Positions 16,029-24,758 are shown, counted from the stretch's first letter. The stretch is 64,000 nucleotides of DNA from Mucilaginibacter lappiensis (GCF_900155965.1 NZ_FTMG01000002.1:620001-684000), one strand, 5' to 3'. The notes: generated from the letters alone by a model not told the origin. Numbers and translations: made by a program.

Positions 16029-17591
16029 ATGAAATTAAAACTACTTTTTTCATGCCTCATTTCCGCAGGCATTACCCTGCCTTTATTTGCGCAGGAAACC
16101 GTTGACCCAGCCATTGTTCAAAAAATCCGGGAGGAGGGCTTAAACCACTCCAAAGTAATGGAAACCGCTTTTTACCTTACTGATGTTTCCGGACCCCGTT
16201 TAGCTGGTTCACCCGGGTTAAAGCGTGCGCAGAATTGGGCTGTTAATCAACTCAAAACTTGGGGCTTAGCCAATGCCAAACTGGAAGCCTGGGGTAAATT
16301 TGGCAAAGGTTGGGAAGTTCAAAAAGATTATGCCGCAATCACGGTGCCTTACTATCATGCTATAATCGCTATCCCCAAAGCCTGGACACCTGGTACCGGT
16401 GGTTTGATCAAAGGGGATGTTGTAGTGGTGAAAGCTGATTCGGCCGCCGAATTAGATCAATACAAAGGTAAGCTGCAAGGTAAAGTGGTGATATTTGATA
16501 CCAAGCCGCTGGTTGAACGTAGTTTTAAAGTAGACGCTGCCCGTTACACAGATGAAGAACTTGCCGAAATGGCCAATGCCACTATGCAACCCGCAACTGG
16601 GCGCAGGCAACCTGATGCAAACTCTCCGCAATTTGCGGCTATGCGTAAACTGCGTGCTTTTCAAACTACTTTAAGAGCATTTATACATGATGAAAAAGCG
16701 GCACTGATATTAAGCCAGGCTCGCGGAACCGATGGTACCGTATTTACCACCAATGGTGCCTCCTATGCGGATACTGCCAAAGCAGTAGCACCCGAATTGG
16801 AAACCAGCAGTGAAGACTATCAACGAATTTTGCGTTTGGCAAAGGCAGGCCAAAAGGTGGAGCTGGAGGCTGATATCAAAACTCAGTTTTTAACTGACGA
16901 TCTGCAGGGTTATGATGTAGTGGCCGAAATTCCGGGTACGGATAAAAAATTAAAAGAACAGGTAATTATGATAGGTGGCCACCTGGATTCATGGCACGCC
17001 GCTACGGGTGCTACTGATAACGCGGCAGGTAGCGCGGTAATGATGGAGGCCATGCGTATTTTAAAAGCCATCAACTTTAAGCCAAAGCGCACTATACGTA
17101 TAGCTTTATGGAGTTCGGAAGAGCAAGGCTTGTTCGGCTCTCGCGGATATGTATTGAACCATTTTGGCGACCCTAAAACCATGCAGCTGAAACCAGAGCA
17201 AGCTAAATTATCAGCCTATTATAACCTTGATAATGGTACCGGCAAAATACGCGGCATTTATTTACAAGGCGATTCGGCTGCTGGCCCTATATTCAAAGCC
17301 TGGCTGGAGCCTTTTAAAGATTTGGGCGCTACAACGGTTACTATCCGCAACACCGGTGGCACCGACCACCAGTCGTTTGATGCGGTTGGTATCCCGGGCT
17401 TTCAATTTATACAAGATGCTATTGATTACGGTTCGCGTACACACCACAGCAACCAGGATACTTATGACCGATTAGTAGAAGATGATCTGAAACAGGCAGC
17501 CACTATCGTCGCCTCTTTTGTGTACAATACATCAGAACGTGCCGAAATGATACCAAGAAAAGCATTACCTAAAGTGCAGCCTGCTAATTAA
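16029..17591 (+). CDS. M28-family zinc peptidase with PA domain, exported
   Basis: Secreted or periplasmic metallopeptidase of 520 aa, probably an aminopeptidase or carboxypeptidase. A signal peptide runs to about residue 21 (LPLFAQ). A protease-associated domain is inserted around residues 120-270. Zinc ligands of the M28 fold are visible: His318 and Asp320 in IGGHLDSWHA, Asp330 in TGATDNAAG, Glu364/Glu365 in WSSEEQGLFGS, and a late histidine in YGSRTHHSNQDTYD. The length fits relatives in this phylum. A TAGATTTG sequence at 15993-16000 could be its -7 element, though no clear -33 box accompanies it. A perfect hairpin ends the gene. Confidence 0.9.
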   Translation: MKLKLLFSCLISAGITLPLFAQETVDPAIVQKIREEGLNHSKVMETAFYLTDVSGPRLAGSPGLKRAQNWAVNQLKTWGLANAKLEAWGKFGKGWEVQKDYAAITVPYYHAIIAIPKAWTPGTGGLIKGDVVVVKADSAAELDQYKGKLQGKVVIFDTKPLVERSFKVDAARYTDEELAEMANATMQPATGRRQPDANSPQFAAMRKLRAFQTTLRAFIHDEKAALILSQARGTDGTVFTTNGASYADTAKAVAPELETSSEDYQRILRLAKAGQKVELEADIKTQFLTDDLQGYDVVAEIPGTDKKLKEQVIMIGGHLDSWHAATGATDNAAGSAVMMEAMRILKAINFKPKRTIRIALWSSEEQGLFGSRGYVLNHFGDPKTMQLKPEQAKLSAYYNLDNGTGKIRGIYLQGDSAAGPIFKAWLEPFKDLGATTVTIRNTGGTDHQSFDAVGIPGFQFIQDAIDYGSRTHHSNQDTYDRLVEDDLKQAATIVASFVYNTSERAEMIPRKALPKVQPAN

Positions 17592-17600
17592 AAAGAAAAA

Positions 17601-17655
17601 TTTTGTCATTCTGAGCGTAGCGAATAGATTCTTCACTACGCTCAGAATGACAAAA
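17601..17655. terminator. Perfect 20-bp hairpin between convergent genes
   Basis: Arms 17601-17620 and 17636-17655 are exactly complementary with a 15-base loop; the stem begins TTTTGTCATTCTGAG and is flanked by A- and T-runs on both sides. It sits between the convergent peptidase and metallo-beta-lactamase genes and can serve both as a terminator. Its sequence belongs to the same dispersed family as 12402-12485. Confidence 0.75.
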
Positions 17656-17670
17656 TTTAAAATATTAATA

Positions 17671-19074
17671 CTATTCTAATTCTACCTTGAGGTGTTGGTA
17701 AGGTATTTCTACCTGCTTAAACCCAGCCTCTTTGAGTTTAACGCTAAAGTGCTGCTGAACCTCATACTCACCATGAACCAGGAATATTTTTTTAACTTTT
17801 TCGGCATCCTGGCAGGCCAGAAAATGTAATAGGTCTTCATAATCGCCATGGGCACTCATGGATTTGATTGATTTCACTTCGGCTTTCACTTCGTAAAGCT
17901 CGCCATAAATATGTACCTCATGATCGCCGTTCAGTAAATGGCCGCCTAATGAATTCGGTTCGCAGTAACCTACCATTAAAATAGTATTTTTATCACTGTT
18001 GATATTGTTTTTAATATGATGCTTTACCCGGCCTGCTTCGGCCATTCCTGATGAGGAGATAATAACACAAGGCCGCTGATCGTTGTTTAACGCTTTTGAT
18101 TCTTCTGTCGATTGTATGAACCGCAAGCCTTTAAACCCAAAAGGATTAGCATCTGTTTTTAGAACCTCTTTTACCTCTTTATTATATACTTCCGGGTGAT
18201 TCATTAATACCTCGGTAGCCTTTTGCGATAGCGGGCTATCTACATAATAGTTTATATCCGGCAATACACCTCTTAATTCCAATGCATTTAAGGCATACAA
18301 TAACTCCTGCGTGCGGCCAACGCTGAACGCCGGGATGATCACTTTTCCTTTTTTAATCTCACAAGTTTGTTTGATAATATCCAGCAATGCATCTTCAATA
18401 GGCCCCTGCTCTTTATGGAGCGAGTCGCCATAAGTCGATTCCAGCAAAATGTAATCAGCCTGTTCAAATGTTTCAGGGTCATTCAACAGCAGATCGTCAT
18501 ACCGGCCTACATCGCCGCTAAACGTAATATGGGTAGTTTTACCGTCTTCCAGTATGGATAAATGTACCGTGGCGCTACCTAAAATATGCCCGGCATCTGT
18601 AAAAATTAATTTTACCCGGGGCGTTATTTGATATTCTTCGTGATATTCAACAATTTTAAATAGGCGGAGTGCCGCCATCGCTTGCTCGTCTGTATACAAC
18701 GGTTCCAATAATGGCTGCCCCTTACGAGCGCGCTGTTTGTTACTATAAGCAACATCCTGCATCTGTATATGTGCTGAATCGAGTAACAGAATTCTTGCGA
18801 GATCCATGGTGGCTGATGTGCAAAAGATAGGGCCGCTAAAACCCTCGGCTACCAGGCGTGGTATCAATCCGCAATGATCAATATGCGCATGTGATAATAT
18901 CAGATAATCCACTTTCTTGGGGTTGAAGCCAAAATGTTCATTAAGGTCCTCAGAGTGTTCGCCCATGCCCTGGAACATGCCGCAATCCAATAAAATACTT
19001 GTTTCGTCCTTAAGCCGGATCAAATGCTTGCTGCCGGTAACGGTACGGGCGGCGCCATGAAAAGTTATATTCAT
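17671..19074 (-). CDS. MBL-fold hydrolase with RNA-specificity (beta-CASP) domain
   Basis: Cytoplasmic nuclease-type metallo-beta-lactamase of 467 aa. The zinc motif HxHxDH is seen at residues 62-67 in LSHAHIDHCGL, with further ligands at FTDAGHILGS and FSGDVGRYD. A beta-CASP domain follows (about residues 240-365, with IIPAFSVGRTQELLY), and the C-terminus contains the late His motif MSAHGDYEDLLHFL of the RNA-metabolising branch. Such proteins are exo- or endoribonucleases; the precise substrate is unknown. It is divergent from the BlaI gene. Confidence 0.9.
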   Translation of the reverse strand: MNITFHGAARTVTGSKHLIRLKDETSILLDCGMFQGMGEHSEDLNEHFGFNPKKVDYLILSHAHIDHCGLIPRLVAEGFSGPIFCTSATMDLARILLLDSAHIQMQDVAYSNKQRARKGQPLLEPLYTDEQAMAALRLFKIVEYHEEYQITPRVKLIFTDAGHILGSATVHLSILEDGKTTHITFSGDVGRYDDLLLNDPETFEQADYILLESTYGDSLHKEQGPIEDALLDIIKQTCEIKKGKVIIPAFSVGRTQELLYALNALELRGVLPDINYYVDSPLSQKATEVLMNHPEVYNKEVKEVLKTDANPFGFKGLRFIQSTEESKALNNDQRPCVIISSSGMAEAGRVKHHIKNNINSDKNTILMVGYCEPNSLGGHLLNGDHEVHIYGELYEVKAEVKSIKSMSAHGDYEDLLHFLACQDAEKVKKIFLVHGEYEVQQHFSVKLKEAGFKQVEIPYQHLKVELE

Positions 19075-19131
19075 TTATAATAGGTATGAAAGTAATAACG
19101 AAGATGCACAATAAAGCCGATAAAAAATAAA

Positions 19132-19178
19132 AACTAAAACTTTAGTTGTTATTTTCATTTATAGTATCTAACTTAGAT
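19132..19178 (+). promoter_or_regulatory. Candidate BlaI operator pair
   Basis: Two short palindromes with CTAA/TTAG half sites lie in the divergent gap before blaI: AACTAAAACTTTAGTT (19132-19147) and ATCTAACTTAGAT (19166-19178). BlaI/MecI repressors bind such dyads before their own genes. The assignment rests on symmetry and position only. Confidence 0.4.
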
Positions 19179-19240
19179 TAACCAATTGGATAATTTGATG
19201 CAGTGTTGGTTAATGCATCAAGAAAATTTACTCACGTACT

Positions 19241-19612
19241 ATGGAAATTAAAGAATTAACGCGCGCCGAAGAACAAATTATGCAGGTATTATGGCAATTG
19301 GAAAAAGGTTATGTAAAAGATGTGATCGATCAGCTACCTGAACCAAAACCCGCTTATAATACGGTATCAACCATTATCAGGATATTGGAAACAAAAGGCT
19401 TTGTAGGGCATGAGGCATTTGGTAAAAGCCATCAATATCACCCTATAGTAAGCAAAGATCAATACCAGAACTTTGCAGCCGATAAGTTATTGAGTGGTTA
19501 CTTCGATAACTCGGTGAACCGGATGTTGTCCTTTTTTGTAAAGAAGGAAAAAATAGACCTGAAAGAGGCTGATGCCATTATGAAACTGATTGAAAAACTT
19601 AAAGACCAATAG
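19241..19612 (+). CDS. BlaI/MecI-family transcriptional repressor
   Basis: Winged-helix repressor of 123 aa. The N-terminal 70 residues are the DNA-binding domain (LTRAEEQIMQVLWQLEKG, then PAYNTVSTIIRILETKGFV, the recognition helix). The C-terminal helices mediate dimerisation and carry the site cut or released by the sensor in classical systems. It is followed after 2 bp by an M56 membrane peptidase, so the pair is a sensor-repressor module of the BlaR1-BlaI type. No beta-lactamase gene is adjacent; the regulated targets are unknown. Confidence 0.93.
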   Translation: MEIKELTRAEEQIMQVLWQLEKGYVKDVIDQLPEPKPAYNTVSTIIRILETKGFVGHEAFGKSHQYHPIVSKDQYQNFAADKLLSGYFDNSVNRMLSFFVKKEKIDLKEADAIMKLIEKLKDQ

Positions 19613-19614
19613 TT

Positions 19615-21621
19615 ATGAGCTGGTGGCAATACTTATTACTGGTAAATATTTACCTGGTACTGTTTTATGTATTTTATGTTTTATTGCTGCGGAAAGAGAC
19701 ATTTTTTCAGCTTAACCGCATCTACCTGGTAACGGCCGCGTTATTATCGTTCTTTATACCTATGATCCAGGCCGATTGGGTGCAAAACTTGTTTATTACA
19801 CAGCAGGTAAAATATACTATTTATAGCAGCCCGGTAATGATTTATAGTCTTAAGCCCGTTGTTGCCAGCCACATCAGTATTGGTCAGGTACTGGCCTTTT
19901 TGTATGGCGCTGGTATGTTGTTTTTATCGGTAAGGCTCATCTGGCAGCTTATCAAATTAAAAAGGGTAATCAACCAACCGCAGGCAACTGCCGCTTACTC
20001 TTTTTTTGGTACAGTACGACTGGATGAAGCCAATGCTAATAATACCATAATTGAGGCTCATGAGCAGGTTCATGCGAAGCAATGGCACTCGGCTGATGTA
20101 ATGCTGGTTGAGCTGGTTATGATCATTAACTGGTTTAATCCGGTGGTATATATGTACCGTTTTGCTATCAAACATATTCATGAATACATTGCCGACAGGC
20201 AGGCTGTACAAGCTGGCACCAACAAAGCCGAATACGCCCTATTACTGCTGAGTCAAACATTTGAATCACCAGCGCATCAGCTGGTTAATCCATTTTTTAA
20301 TCACAGTTTATTAAAACAGCGTATCATCATGTTACAAAAAAATAAATCACAGCGTATATCACTCATCAAATACGGTCTCTCCGCCCCTCTGTTCATATTG
20401 ATGCTTATTTTATCATCAGCAACTATTAACAATAGCAAGCCGGTTACCGTGATCAATAAAAGCGCTCATCAATTATTTACCACACCTGCCACATCAGCAC
20501 TTTTAGGTGATGTCCTTCGTGAAGACAAATCTTTGGAAAAAAAGCAAGACTCCAGGATAATTCATGAAAATAAAATAGATACCGTCAGGAAAAAAGGTGA
20601 TGTGTATACAGCTGTAGAAAAAGTACCGGAATTTCCGGGAGGACTTGAGAAATTTGGTCTGTTTTTAGGTAAAGGGATCAAGTACCCCAAAGTCGATCGC
20701 GATAATGGCACACAGGGAAGGGTTATTGTGACCTTCGTGGTAGAAAAAGACGGAGCTTTATCCGGCTTAAAAGTGACAAGAGGTGTTAGTAAAACGATAG
20801 ATGCTGAAGCTATCAGGGTGTTGAAAGCCTCGCCTAAATGGACTCCTGGTATTGAAGGGGGTAAAAAGGTAAGGGTACAATATTCCGTTCCCATTAGTTT
20901 TACCTTAGCCCCGGATGATAATAAACCAAAAACCGACGAAACAGGGCAGGTTTTTACCTCTGTTGAACATGTGCCTGAATTTCCGGGTGGCCTGGAAGCC
21001 TTTGGTCAATTTTTAGGCAGTAACGTAAAATATCCCAAAGCCGACAGGGAAAAAGGTGTGCAAGGGCGGGTTATAGCCACTTTTATTGTAGAAGCGGATG
21101 GCTCATTATCAAACATTGTAGTAACGCGGGGAATAAGTAAAGCCATCGACGAAGAAGCAATTCGGGTACTTGACCTTTCTCCTAAATGGAAACCTGGTAT
21201 ACAAAACGGCAGGCCCGTGAGGGTTCAGTATTCGGTACCTATCAGCTTTACCTTGGCTAATGATGATAAATCAGGTAAGCCAGAGCCACGTAAAATGGGC
21301 ATGGTTGGAGCAAGGAATGAGAAATTTAGCATTAGTATGGGAACTGGTGATGTTGATACCGTTAAATCAACAACTAATGATGTTAAGAAAATAATGTTTG
21401 GTATTGATCGCAGATTAAGCCCTCAGCCATTGTATGTGTTAGATGGCAAAGTGATCGATAAATCAGATATGGAGTACATCATGCCCAACTCTATCGAAAG
21501 CTTAGCGGTGTTGAAAGGAGCTACGGCTATGACGCTTTACGGCAGTAAGGGAGCTAATGGGGTTATTTTAATTACTTCCAAAGGAAAGAGAATTAAAATA
21601 CTTGAGCCTAAAAACAATTAA
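19615..21621 (+). CDS. M56 (BlaR1-like) membrane peptidase fused to two TonB-C domains and a plug-like domain
   Basis: Inner-membrane zinc peptidase of 668 aa. The first 290 residues carry about four membrane segments (residues 5-25, 37-52, 90-112 and 265-282) and the zinc motif HEQVH (His149-Glu150, His153). Two tandem TonB C-terminal domains of about 90 residues follow (about 335-440 and 445-555); each begins VPEFPGGLE and ends VRVQYSVPISFTLA. The last 75 residues (PQPLYVLDGKVID ... YGSKGANGVILITSKG) are a SusC-type plug motif. BlaI partners normally degrade the repressor; here the periplasmic part may also contact outer-membrane transporters (inference). Confidence 0.9.
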   Translation: MSWWQYLLLVNIYLVLFYVFYVLLLRKETFFQLNRIYLVTAALLSFFIPMIQADWVQNLFITQQVKYTIYSSPVMIYSLKPVVASHISIGQVLAFLYGAGMLFLSVRLIWQLIKLKRVINQPQATAAYSFFGTVRLDEANANNTIIEAHEQVHAKQWHSADVMLVELVMIINWFNPVVYMYRFAIKHIHEYIADRQAVQAGTNKAEYALLLLSQTFESPAHQLVNPFFNHSLLKQRIIMLQKNKSQRISLIKYGLSAPLFILMLILSSATINNSKPVTVINKSAHQLFTTPATSALLGDVLREDKSLEKKQDSRIIHENKIDTVRKKGDVYTAVEKVPEFPGGLEKFGLFLGKGIKYPKVDRDNGTQGRVIVTFVVEKDGALSGLKVTRGVSKTIDAEAIRVLKASPKWTPGIEGGKKVRVQYSVPISFTLAPDDNKPKTDETGQVFTSVEHVPEFPGGLEAFGQFLGSNVKYPKADREKGVQGRVIATFIVEADGSLSNIVVTRGISKAIDEEAIRVLDLSPKWKPGIQNGRPVRVQYSVPISFTLANDDKSGKPEPRKMGMVGARNEKFSISMGTGDVDTVKSTTNDVKKIMFGIDRRLSPQPLYVLDGKVIDKSDMEYIMPNSIESLAVLKGATAMTLYGSKGANGVILITSKGKRIKILEPKNN

Positions 21622-21642
21622 TAAAACCTTAATCTTATCCTT

Positions 21643-21681
21643 AAAAACCTTTCATGTATACTATGAAAGGTTTTTTGTTTA
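21643..21681. terminator. Bidirectional terminator
   Basis: A 13-bp perfect stem (arms 21643-21655 and 21663-21675) with a 7-base loop, A-run before and T-run after. It lies between the M56 gene and the small convergent gene and can serve both strands. Confidence 0.85.
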
Positions 21682-21687
21682 CTGACG

Positions 21688-21825
21688 TTATTTTTTCTTT
21701 TTCGCGGCTTCTCCAATAGGTTTTACCACATCTTTTTTACCCGATTGATAATCTGAAGGGGCTTTTTTGCTGCCTTCGGCCGCGGGTTTCTTTTTTTCCT
21801 TAACGGCTTGCCTGTCCTTGCTCAT
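21688..21825 (-). CDS. 45-residue lysine-rich small protein
   Basis: A complete short frame of 45 codons plus stop on the minus strand. The product starts MSKDRQAVKEKKKPAAEGSK and ends EAAKKKK; about a third of the residues are Lys and the predicted charge is strongly positive, with no cysteine, no hydrophobic core and probably no stable fold. Support for a real gene: an ATG start, a natural stop 7 bp from a bidirectional terminator, clean position between two terminator/promoter signals and wobble-rich codons. It could bind nucleic acid, as other tiny basic proteins do. No family recognised. Confidence 0.6.
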   Translation of the reverse strand: MSKDRQAVKEKKKPAAEGSKKAPSDYQSGKKDVVKPIGEAAKKKK

Positions 21826-21947
21826 AGTTTTATGTTTTAAATGTTAATGATAACAGGATGATGATATTTGCACCTGTTACTAAGTATATATTGCCTGCAA
21901 TATTTTCCGGGCCAATTCAGTTGATGCCCGGTTTAGAGAAGAAAAAG

Positions 21948-21978
21948 GTTGCTTTAATTTAAAAACGCTATATCTTTG
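21948..21978 (+). promoter_or_regulatory. Bacteroidota-type promoter upstream of the SPW gene
   Basis: GTTG (21948-21951) and TATCTTTG (21971-21978) are 19 bp apart, the same spacing as in the ribosomal promoter at 28036. The promoter lies inside a larger imperfect inverted repeat (GGTTGCT ... AGCAACC, about 21947-21994, with AAAAACG / CGTTTTT inside). The transcript would have a leader of about 150 bases before the ATG at 22138. A second possible -7 box (TAGCTTTG) lies near 22075. Confidence 0.55.
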
Positions 21979-22137
21979 ACCGTTTTTATAGCAACCGATT
22001 AAAGGTAGCGTATTTAATTTAATAGTAGCTTTTATATTATGCACATTTTAATACCAAATGCCTGTATAATTGTTTAGCTTTGAAACAATTTTTGATACAC
22101 ATATATTTATACAGATAAATTATACAATTCGCTTAAA

Positions 22138-22548
22138 ATGAAAAGTTTTATTTCACCAACACTTTATGCTGCTTTTAACTACGTGATCGCTATAGTACTG
22201 ATTGCTTCACCATGGTTATTTGGTTTTCAAGGTCATAAAATAGGCGCGGCTTTATTTTTGCCTATGATCATTGGATGGTTTCAGCTGATAATGGCGATTT
22301 TTAGCAACCATCAGTTTGGTTTCCTTAAACAGTTTCCTTTACAAATGCATTTCTTTTTGGATGTGCTTTCAGGTTCATTCCTGTTTTGTTCACCATGGAT
22401 ATATGATTACGCTCACGTAACATTTTGGCCACAGGTTATTATGGGCGGCTTATTGGTTATCTTTGGTGCTTTTACCAAAGGCTCAAGGTTTTCAACTCCA
22501 CCGGTTCACCATCATGATGGTGGCTTGGCTACACTACGCGAGGAGTAA
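22138..22548 (+). CDS. SPW-repeat membrane protein
   Basis: Small integral membrane protein of 136 aa with four predicted helices in two pairs. Each pair contains the SPW motif that names the family: SPWLFGFQ (about residues 23-30) and SPWIYDYA (about residues 82-89). The C-terminus is soluble and His-rich (PPVHHHDGG). Function is not known for the family. It has its own promoter-like sequence upstream and a strong terminator downstream, so it is probably a single-gene unit. Confidence 0.88.
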   Translation: MKSFISPTLYAAFNYVIAIVLIASPWLFGFQGHKIGAALFLPMIIGWFQLIMAIFSNHQFGFLKQFPLQMHFFLDVLSGSFLFCSPWIYDYAHVTFWPQVIMGGLLVIFGAFTKGSRFSTPPVHHHDGGLATLREE

Positions 22549-22570
22549 GCAAAATTTAAAATATAAAACA

Positions 22571-22612
22571 AAAGAGGCTGTATCATAAATAATGATCAGC
22601 CTCTTTTTTTAT
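22571..22612 (+). terminator. Terminator after the SPW gene
   Basis: A 10-bp stem AAAGAGGCTG / CAGCCTCTTT (22571-22580 and 22597-22606) with inner pairing and a run of seven or more T. Confidence 0.88.
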
Positions 22613-22650
22613 TTGATCAATATAGTCTTGGGTTGGATTGACCTCATTAA

Positions 22651-22759
22651 CAAAAGTGGGTTTACATGGTTTACACAATTTACGGTTAATATTGGTTTAT
22701 ACATTTGATAATCAAATAGTTGTGTATTTTTATTCAAAAAAAGTGTAAACCCACTTTTG
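22651..22759 (+). repeat. MITE-like element, copy 2
   Basis: A 109-bp unit with perfect terminal complementarity: CAAAAGTGGGTTTACA at the left end (22651-22666) and its complement at 22744-22759. It is the reverse-orientation relative of 15750-15867. The interior is AT-rich and has a small palindrome TTTGATAATCAAA. It lies between two convergent genes, without a coding frame. Confidence 0.75.
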
Positions 22760-22882
22760 TATAAATATTATCGGCTAAATTTCAATACATAGGTGACATA
22801 ACCAAGGGTGGTCAATTTGATTGATGATACAATCTCTTTTGTTTTACCTGATTCGGGTGCCAAAAACGAGCGTCTTTAATTG

Positions 22883-24169
22883 TTAAAATACCTCATTAAG
22901 CCCCAGGAAAAAACCGCTTGACCCATAGCTGCCCCTGCCATAATCGATACAAAGATTGGATCGGGTATATTTGTTAAACAATAATCGCAAGCCCACACCA
23001 GCACCGGGTTCCCAATGGCTCAACAGTTTAATGTCCCGATGATTATCGGCCGATTCGATGTTGACAAAAGTAACGCCACTAAGCAGTTTATTATCAGTGA
23101 TGGGAAAGCGATACTCCGCCTCATTATATACAAATGAGTAACCTTTAAAACGCCCTGTGATAAAAGCTCGACCGATACGGCCATAAGCATCGCTGCCTGT
23201 ACCTGGCAGATCAAGATAGGGTAAGGAGCCGCTAAGCAGGTAACTGGCCCAATGCCAAAAGGCCAAAACCTTTTCCGGGTTGCTGTCAGACAGGCTCCAG
23301 TATTTCCGGAATTCAACTTTTAGTTGCAAGGCTTTGCGGTCGCTTCCCAGCCAGGTTTCATTCTCCTTTAAAATAACATCGGCATAAATGCCTTTAAACG
23401 GGCGGTTAGGCTGGTCGCGGTTATTAAACTGAAAATTTATTAGCACGCCATTGGCCGCGTATGCATTCGGCGAATAGCCATTTTTTATGCTATACCTGAA
23501 ATTATGGGTAGCTGTTATTGGTATGTTTTTACGGTCATCATCAATATGGCTGTAAAAGTTAAAACTAAGACCGGCGCCAGCATAAATATGATTGGCCAGT
23601 TTACGATATATACGCTCATTAATTTTAATATATACATACCTAACCGGATACTCGTCTGGATTGTTCTCATAATGCTGGCCGCCCACATGAAAATCGCCTT
23701 CACCAAAGCTGCGGCGCCCGGTACCCAGGCCGTTATCTTTAGCTATAGTTTTGCCAATTTGCACACCACCCTGAAGGTTCCATATGTTTTCGGACGAAAA
23801 CGCGTTGTGCTTAAACTCAAACGTAGAGAGCTTATTGGTAGAGATATACGCTCCCGCGTTAATTACCGACATGGTGGTATTTTCGGGATTGCCAAAATAC
23901 TTACCCCCTGAAGTGATAGCCCCTATGGCAAAACCAACGCTGGGATTATAGGCTGCCGATGGCAATACCGACCAGGTAGAGGGCTTCTTTTTTTTGCCGG
24001 TATCTACATTGGAGCTTTTGCCGCTGAAAAATGAACTCAAGAAACCATTGGCATCCCTTTGCTTTTCCAGGGAATCGGCGGTGATGGTACCTGTTTGTGC
24101 CAACAGGATGTTCGCGCTCAGGATCATCAGGCATAAGGCAAACGCGTAGCGACAAATCAACGGGGTCAA
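22883..24169 (-). CDS. BamA/Omp85-like outer-membrane barrel
   Basis: Outer-membrane protein of 428 aa with a signal peptide ending ILLAQTG (residue 25). After about 40 residues of linker the rest is a beta-barrel of the Omp85 C-terminal (surface antigen D15) type, beginning WSVLPSAAYNPSVGFAIGA and containing the late strand pattern GAGVGLRLLFN. POTRA domains are absent, so it is a short barrel-only relative, as often seen in this phylum. Role unknown; secretion, adhesion or phospholipase linkage are possible. A duplicated intergenic element lies upstream, beginning about 95 bp before the start codon. Confidence 0.82.
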   Translation of the reverse strand: MTPLICRYAFALCLMILSANILLAQTGTITADSLEKQRDANGFLSSFFSGKSSNVDTGKKKKPSTWSVLPSAAYNPSVGFAIGAITSGGKYFGNPENTTMSVINAGAYISTNKLSTFEFKHNAFSSENIWNLQGGVQIGKTIAKDNGLGTGRRSFGEGDFHVGGQHYENNPDEYPVRYVYIKINERIYRKLANHIYAGAGLSFNFYSHIDDDRKNIPITATHNFRYSIKNGYSPNAYAANGVLINFQFNNRDQPNRPFKGIYADVILKENETWLGSDRKALQLKVEFRKYWSLSDSNPEKVLAFWHWASYLLSGSLPYLDLPGTGSDAYGRIGRAFITGRFKGYSFVYNEAEYRFPITDNKLLSGVTFVNIESADNHRDIKLLSHWEPGAGVGLRLLFNKYTRSNLCIDYGRGSYGSSGFFLGLNEVF

Positions 24170-24264
24170 TTAGATTTAATTATTTAGAGTTCAGCTAATA
24201 TAGAATTATATAAGTAGGATTAAAATACTACCCCGGATAATTGATTGTTAAATTTTTAATGACA

Positions 24265-24550
24265 ACCGGAGCGCCAAAACTTTTTAAACCTTTGATTTTA
24301 ACATTTTTCGGCGCAAAAACAACGTAAAAACAGTTCAAAAACGTTCGAAAAACATCGATTTTAACACTTTTTAACAAATTTTAACGCAGTTTTAAGTGGT
24401 TTTTAAAACTTTAAAAAGTATTAATTTTCTGATTGTCAAATAACTATATTGAAATTGGGCGGTTTGGGGCCTTGGTTTGGTTTTAACAAAACAGCCCGGT
24501 TAGCTTGTAGGACGCTAACCGGGCTGGTAATGATATAAATGTACGAAAAT
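24265..24550 (-). promoter_or_regulatory. Duplicated intergenic element, copy A
   Basis: About 286 bp that recur, with clear patches of identity and some indels, at 63412-63703. It holds a 30-base stretch identical in both (24353-24382), three TTTTAAC boxes exactly 10 bp apart (24359, 24369, 24379; GTTAAAA on the minus strand), one more at 24296, a TTTGGGGC patch, and a 13-bp perfect hairpin (24492-24504 / 24514-24526, CAGCCCGGTTAGC). The hairpin is 323 bp from the start codon of the minus-strand barrel gene; in copy B the matching distance is 325 bp. It may be a promoter/leader or a small RNA gene. The rest of the 622-bp gap holds nothing else recognised. Confidence 0.75.
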
Positions 24551-24750
24551 TTTGGGAGAATAGCCAACCTTATACCAAACTTGTTTCGGCATCTCATAAA
24601 GTAAGGTGTTTGGTGTGATTTTGTTCAATTTGTAAGCCGAAACATTTGAATGCGTTATATACTACCGTTGGTTGTTGAAAAGCAACCATAAGTAGCGGGT
24701 TTACAACTAATATGATCGGGCTTTGTGCAAAATCTGGCTAAGATGCTGAT

Positions 24751-24758
24751 TACCTTTG
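24751..24758 (+). promoter_or_regulatory. Possible -7 element for the XRE-pentapeptide operon
   Basis: TACCTTTG matches TAnnTTTG and is 33 bp before the ATG at 24792. The TTTG upstream is about 25 bp away, longer than the usual 19, so support is modest. Confidence 0.35.
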
